From JBKHAJ01 sp964641125 (GTDB taxonomy: Bacteria > Spirochaetota > Spirochaetia > SPDA01 > CAZSGZ01), in contig CAZXMO010000106.1 of assembly GCA_964641125.1 (NCBI GenBank), positions 1 to 7,824 on the forward strand: a stretch of DNA of 7,824 nt. The letters are read 5' to 3'. A program made the position numbers and the translations under genes. This document shows, piece after piece, positions 5,738 through 7,824 of the stretch. A model generated the notes under the pieces. It ran no database searches. It saw nothing but the letters and a program-made list of their open reading frames with translations, and was not told where the DNA came from. How positions within the stretch are numbered: the first letter of the stretch is position 1; each line of letters begins with the position of its first letter.

Positions 5738-6103
5738 ATGAAGAAAGGCGTTAAGCATAAATTTGATCCCGCACCCTACGCGGCATTCCATAGATCGCGA
5801 AACGCGAAGGAAGAGAAACTGATTAACATCAGGATTGGAGAGGCAAGAAAGGAAGCCCGCCGGATGGCAGCTCTTTTCGCTGAACAAGCCGGGGTCGAGC
5901 GGGTAATTCTCTTCGGATCTCTTGCCGAGGGTACTGTACGGAGTATAGATTTTGATATTGATCTCGCTGTCGTCGGAGGAGATGAGATGAGGGCCCAGGT
6001 CATAGCGGAGAAAAGCGGTTTTTCTATCGACGTTACCGATTATGAAGACCTCCCCCCGCATATTCAGCGCCGGATAGATGACTACGGAGAAAAGTTGCTC
6101 TGA
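5738..6103 (+). CDS. MNT-type nucleotidyltransferase antitoxin, partner of HepT
   Basis: A 121-residue minimal nucleotidyltransferase of the DNA polymerase beta superfamily (MNT/NTP_transf_2). The nucleotide-binding turn is ILFGSLAEGTVRS (57-69), followed by FDIDLAV with the metal-binding Asp73 and Asp75; a third carboxylate is probably Asp98 in FSIDVTDYEDLP. The GS-to-DxD spacing is 11 residues rather than the textbook 10, with Asp71 also nearby. In type VII modules this protein transfers AMP from ATP to the HepT active-site Tyr and thereby acts as the antitoxin. The N-terminal part (to about residue 45) is a charged helix with the EEKL...ARKEARRMAALF pattern seen in this subgroup. The ATG at 5738 lies 10 bases after the HepT stop without a clear Shine-Dalgarno, so translation probably depends on the upstream gene. 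All catalytic residues seem present, so the pair looks functional. Confidence 0.85.
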   Translation: MKKGVKHKFDPAPYAAFHRSRNAKEEKLINIRIGEARKEARRMAALFAEQAGVERVILFGSLAEGTVRSIDFDIDLAVVGGDEMRAQVIAEKSGFSIDVTDYEDLPPHIQRRIDDYGEKLL

Positions 6104-6172
6104 ATCGCCCGGCAAATAATAAACGCTGAAAGGCGCCGGGAATTGGTTCTATCATCTCGAGATTATAGCTTT

Positions 6173-6201
6173 TTGACCGAATATGGTGTATATTTTATAT
6201 A
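6173..6201 (+). promoter_or_regulatory. Probable promoter of the LruC-domain lipoprotein gene
   Basis: TTGACC (6173-6178, 5 of 6) and TATATA (6196-6201, 4 of 6) are separated by 17 bases in an A+T-rich stretch. A start near 6208 would leave a leader of about 46 bases, with the Shine-Dalgarno AGGGGG at 6241-6246 eight bases before the ATG at 6255. The rest of the 6104-6254 gap shows only a weak GC-rich inverted repeat. Confidence 0.5.
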
Positions 6202-6254
6202 GAGAACTAAATCGCAGCTGAGTCCCACACCTGTTTTTTTAGGGGGAAAACATA

Positions 6255-7824
6255 ATGAAAACATCAACCAAAATTACGATAATTTTTATCATCCTATCCG
6301 CAATCCTTATCGCGGGATGTTACGGACCCTTGAATCCGGCCGGACCTGGAGACGGAACAGGGGGAATTGTCCTGCCGAAGGACACGGCTTCCGACACGGC
6401 CCGGTCATACTCCGGAGAGTTTGCCTTTGAGACCCTCCTTCCCGTAGATCTTCGGGTTACGGTCGAACACTATGAGGAAACCATCGGTCCAAAAGGCGGA
6501 ACGGCGGTCCTCGAACCCGGAGCAGTCAGGGTGTACATCAGCCTTACCGACGAATCGGGGAGTACCGTATTCCAGGGGATGACCGGAGCGTCCGGGGAAA
6601 TAAACAGAACAGTCTATCTCCCCGCAGCGGAGGAAGACATGACCCTCACCCTCGAAGCGGAAGGGTTCGAAACCCGGAGAGTGGTCATACAAGATATGGT
6701 CCGGTACGAGAAGATCGACCGGGTAATGGCCATGGCCGGGACCGGCGGTATCATTTCCGCCAAGGGAATGGAGCCGGATTCCGACGGCGACGGTGTTCCC
6801 GACGCCTACGATATAGACCCGTATGACGCATCAGCAGCATTTGAAATTGGAGTACCCGCCGACGGAAACCTCACTATCGCTTTCGAGGACCTCTACGGCC
6901 GTGCGAATGCCGGAGACGCCGATTATAACGACTTCGTGGCGGAGTATTCCATTGTCGAGACCCTCGACGGCGACTCACGATTAAAAAAAATCAGGGTCGA
7001 CGTGACGGGTATAGAGAAGATCGCCGGCTACGAGCATACCTTCGGGATTAGAATAAACGCCTTCGGAGCGGACAACACCGCCGATGTGGAGGGAGAGTAT
7101 ATCGACGCGAACGGCAATACCGTTCCTTTCACCATGACGGACCGGAAGAGTCCGATAAATATCGAGCTTTTCAAACGCACCTCTAAGGCGGAGAAAAAGA
7201 GCGCCTACTTCGTTCTGACCTTGAAGAACTCGGAGAATATAGATGAATTAGCGGAGGATGAAGATGTAATTGTGGACCGTCCCCCCTACAACCCCTATCT
7301 CTACGTGAAAAACACAGGGAAGGACGTCCATCTCATCGGAGAGGAAAGTCTCGACGGAAGCTATGACCCCCTCATGTTCATGGACGAAAACAACTTTCCC
7401 TGGGCCCTCCTGGTCCCTGACACCTGGCAACCTCCCACGGAGGCCCACCGTATAGAGGAGTTCTACCCCCGCTTCACCCGCTGGCGCGAAAGCGGCGGCG
7501 AGCTCTCACCTGACTGGTACCATCATGATACGCCGTGGGAGCCGGTAACCAACATCCTCGTATTTTCCTCGGATCGCGACGGCGACAGGGAACTCTACTC
7601 GCTTAATCTCGACACCGATGAGGTGACACAATTGACTGACAATAATGCCACCGACAAGCATCCCGCCTTGTCCGCCGACAGAAGCAAGATCGCATTCGTA
7701 TCAAACAGGAGCGGTGACTGGGGGATCTACACTGTTGACGTCGAGGGTAATGAGGCTCCGGAATTAGTCGTAAACATTGGTGGTTCCTATTACGGGCATC
7801 CAGCATGGAGCCCCGACGGATCAA
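6255..7824 (+). CDS. LruC-domain lipoprotein with C-terminal TolB-like beta-propeller, 3' partial
   Basis: The frame opens at ATG 6255 and is still open at the window end, giving 523 complete codons. A signal peptide (MKTSTKITIIFIILSAILIAGC) ends in a lipobox with Cys22, so the protein should be exported and lipid-anchored. Residues about 48-165 are beta-rich with a carrier-like pattern (FAFETLLPVDLRVTVE, GASGEINRTVYLP). DSDGDGVPDAYDIDP (175-189) is a DxDxDGxxD calcium-binding-like loop. FEDLYGRANAGDADYNDFVAEY (210-231) is the hallmark of the LruC domain (DUF4842), first named from a Leptospira outer-membrane lipoprotein, which runs to roughly residue 380-390. From about 433 PD40-type propeller blades begin: NILVFSSDRDGDRELYSLN, HPALSADRSKIAFVSNRSGDWGIYTVD (469 on), and HPAWSPDGS (515 on). 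The Shine-Dalgarno and promoter are well placed. Ligand and partners are unknown; the domain calls are firm, and the final length is not visible. Confidence 0.88.
   Translation, partial: MKTSTKITIIFIILSAILIAGCYGPLNPAGPGDGTGGIVLPKDTASDTARSYSGEFAFETLLPVDLRVTVEHYEETIGPKGGTAVLEPGAVRVYISLTDESGSTVFQGMTGASGEINRTVYLPAAEEDMTLTLEAEGFETRRVVIQDMVRYEKIDRVMAMAGTGGIISAKGMEPDSDGDGVPDAYDIDPYDASAAFEIGVPADGNLTIAFEDLYGRANAGDADYNDFVAEYSIVETLDGDSRLKKIRVDVTGIEKIAGYEHTFGIRINAFGADNTADVEGEYIDANGNTVPFTMTDRKSPINIELFKRTSKAEKKSAYFVLTLKNSENIDELAEDEDVIVDRPPYNPYLYVKNTGKDVHLIGEESLDGSYDPLMFMDENNFPWALLVPDTWQPPTEAHRIEEFYPRFTRWRESGGELSPDWYHHDTPWEPVTNILVFSSDRDGDRELYSLNLDTDEVTQLTDNNATDKHPALSADRSKIAFVSNRSGDWGIYTVDVEGNEAPELVVNIGGSYYGHPAWSPDGS

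Noticed and set aside
6108..6140. CCCGGC/GCCGGG inverted repeat after the MNT gene, as a terminator
   Set aside because: A 21-base loop and no following T-run make it unconvincing.

Overview
The window looks like chromosomal DNA from a GC-rich, free-living spirochaete or a close relative. The basis is modest: a LruC-domain lipoprotein (the domain is named after a Leptospira lipoprotein), a second short lipoprotein with VYVAGY-type repeats of a kind I associate with spirochaetes, and class I-like AroA. Only one gene (aroA) is core metabolism.

Left part (1-4140) is compact and GC-rich. It holds the 3' end of an alkyltransferase-like DNA repair protein (+ strand, Trp replacing the active-site Cys). 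This converges on a minus-strand block of a small three-helix membrane protein, then aroA (EPSP synthase), then a GH5 glycosidase of the sterylglucosidase/glucosylceramidase type. aroA and the glycosidase overlap by an ATGA, so they are very likely translationally coupled. A consensus-like promoter lies just upstream of aroA and ends 7 bases before its ATG, which suggests a leaderless or nearly leaderless transcript.

Middle part (4141-6254) is visibly richer in A+T and looks accessory. It contains a 150-bp palindromic element with perfect 21-bp inverted ends and two internal hairpins (REPIN- or MITE-like). It also holds a short lipoprotein gene with a strong Shine-Dalgarno but no start codon, and a Uma2-family nuclease relic with two internal deletions. 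The last item is an apparently intact HepT/MNT pair (type VII toxin-antitoxin module) with its own promoter.

Right part (6255-7824) is a large lipoprotein gene that is still open at the window edge. It encodes a lipobox signal peptide, an N-terminal beta-rich region, a calcium-binding-like Asp loop, a LruC domain, and TolB/PD40-type beta-propeller repeats.

The most interesting items are the 150-bp structured element, the two damaged genes next to it, the HepT/MNT pair, and the aroA-sterylglucosidase coupling. I see no CRISPR array, tRNA or rRNA, and no clearly new multi-gene system.
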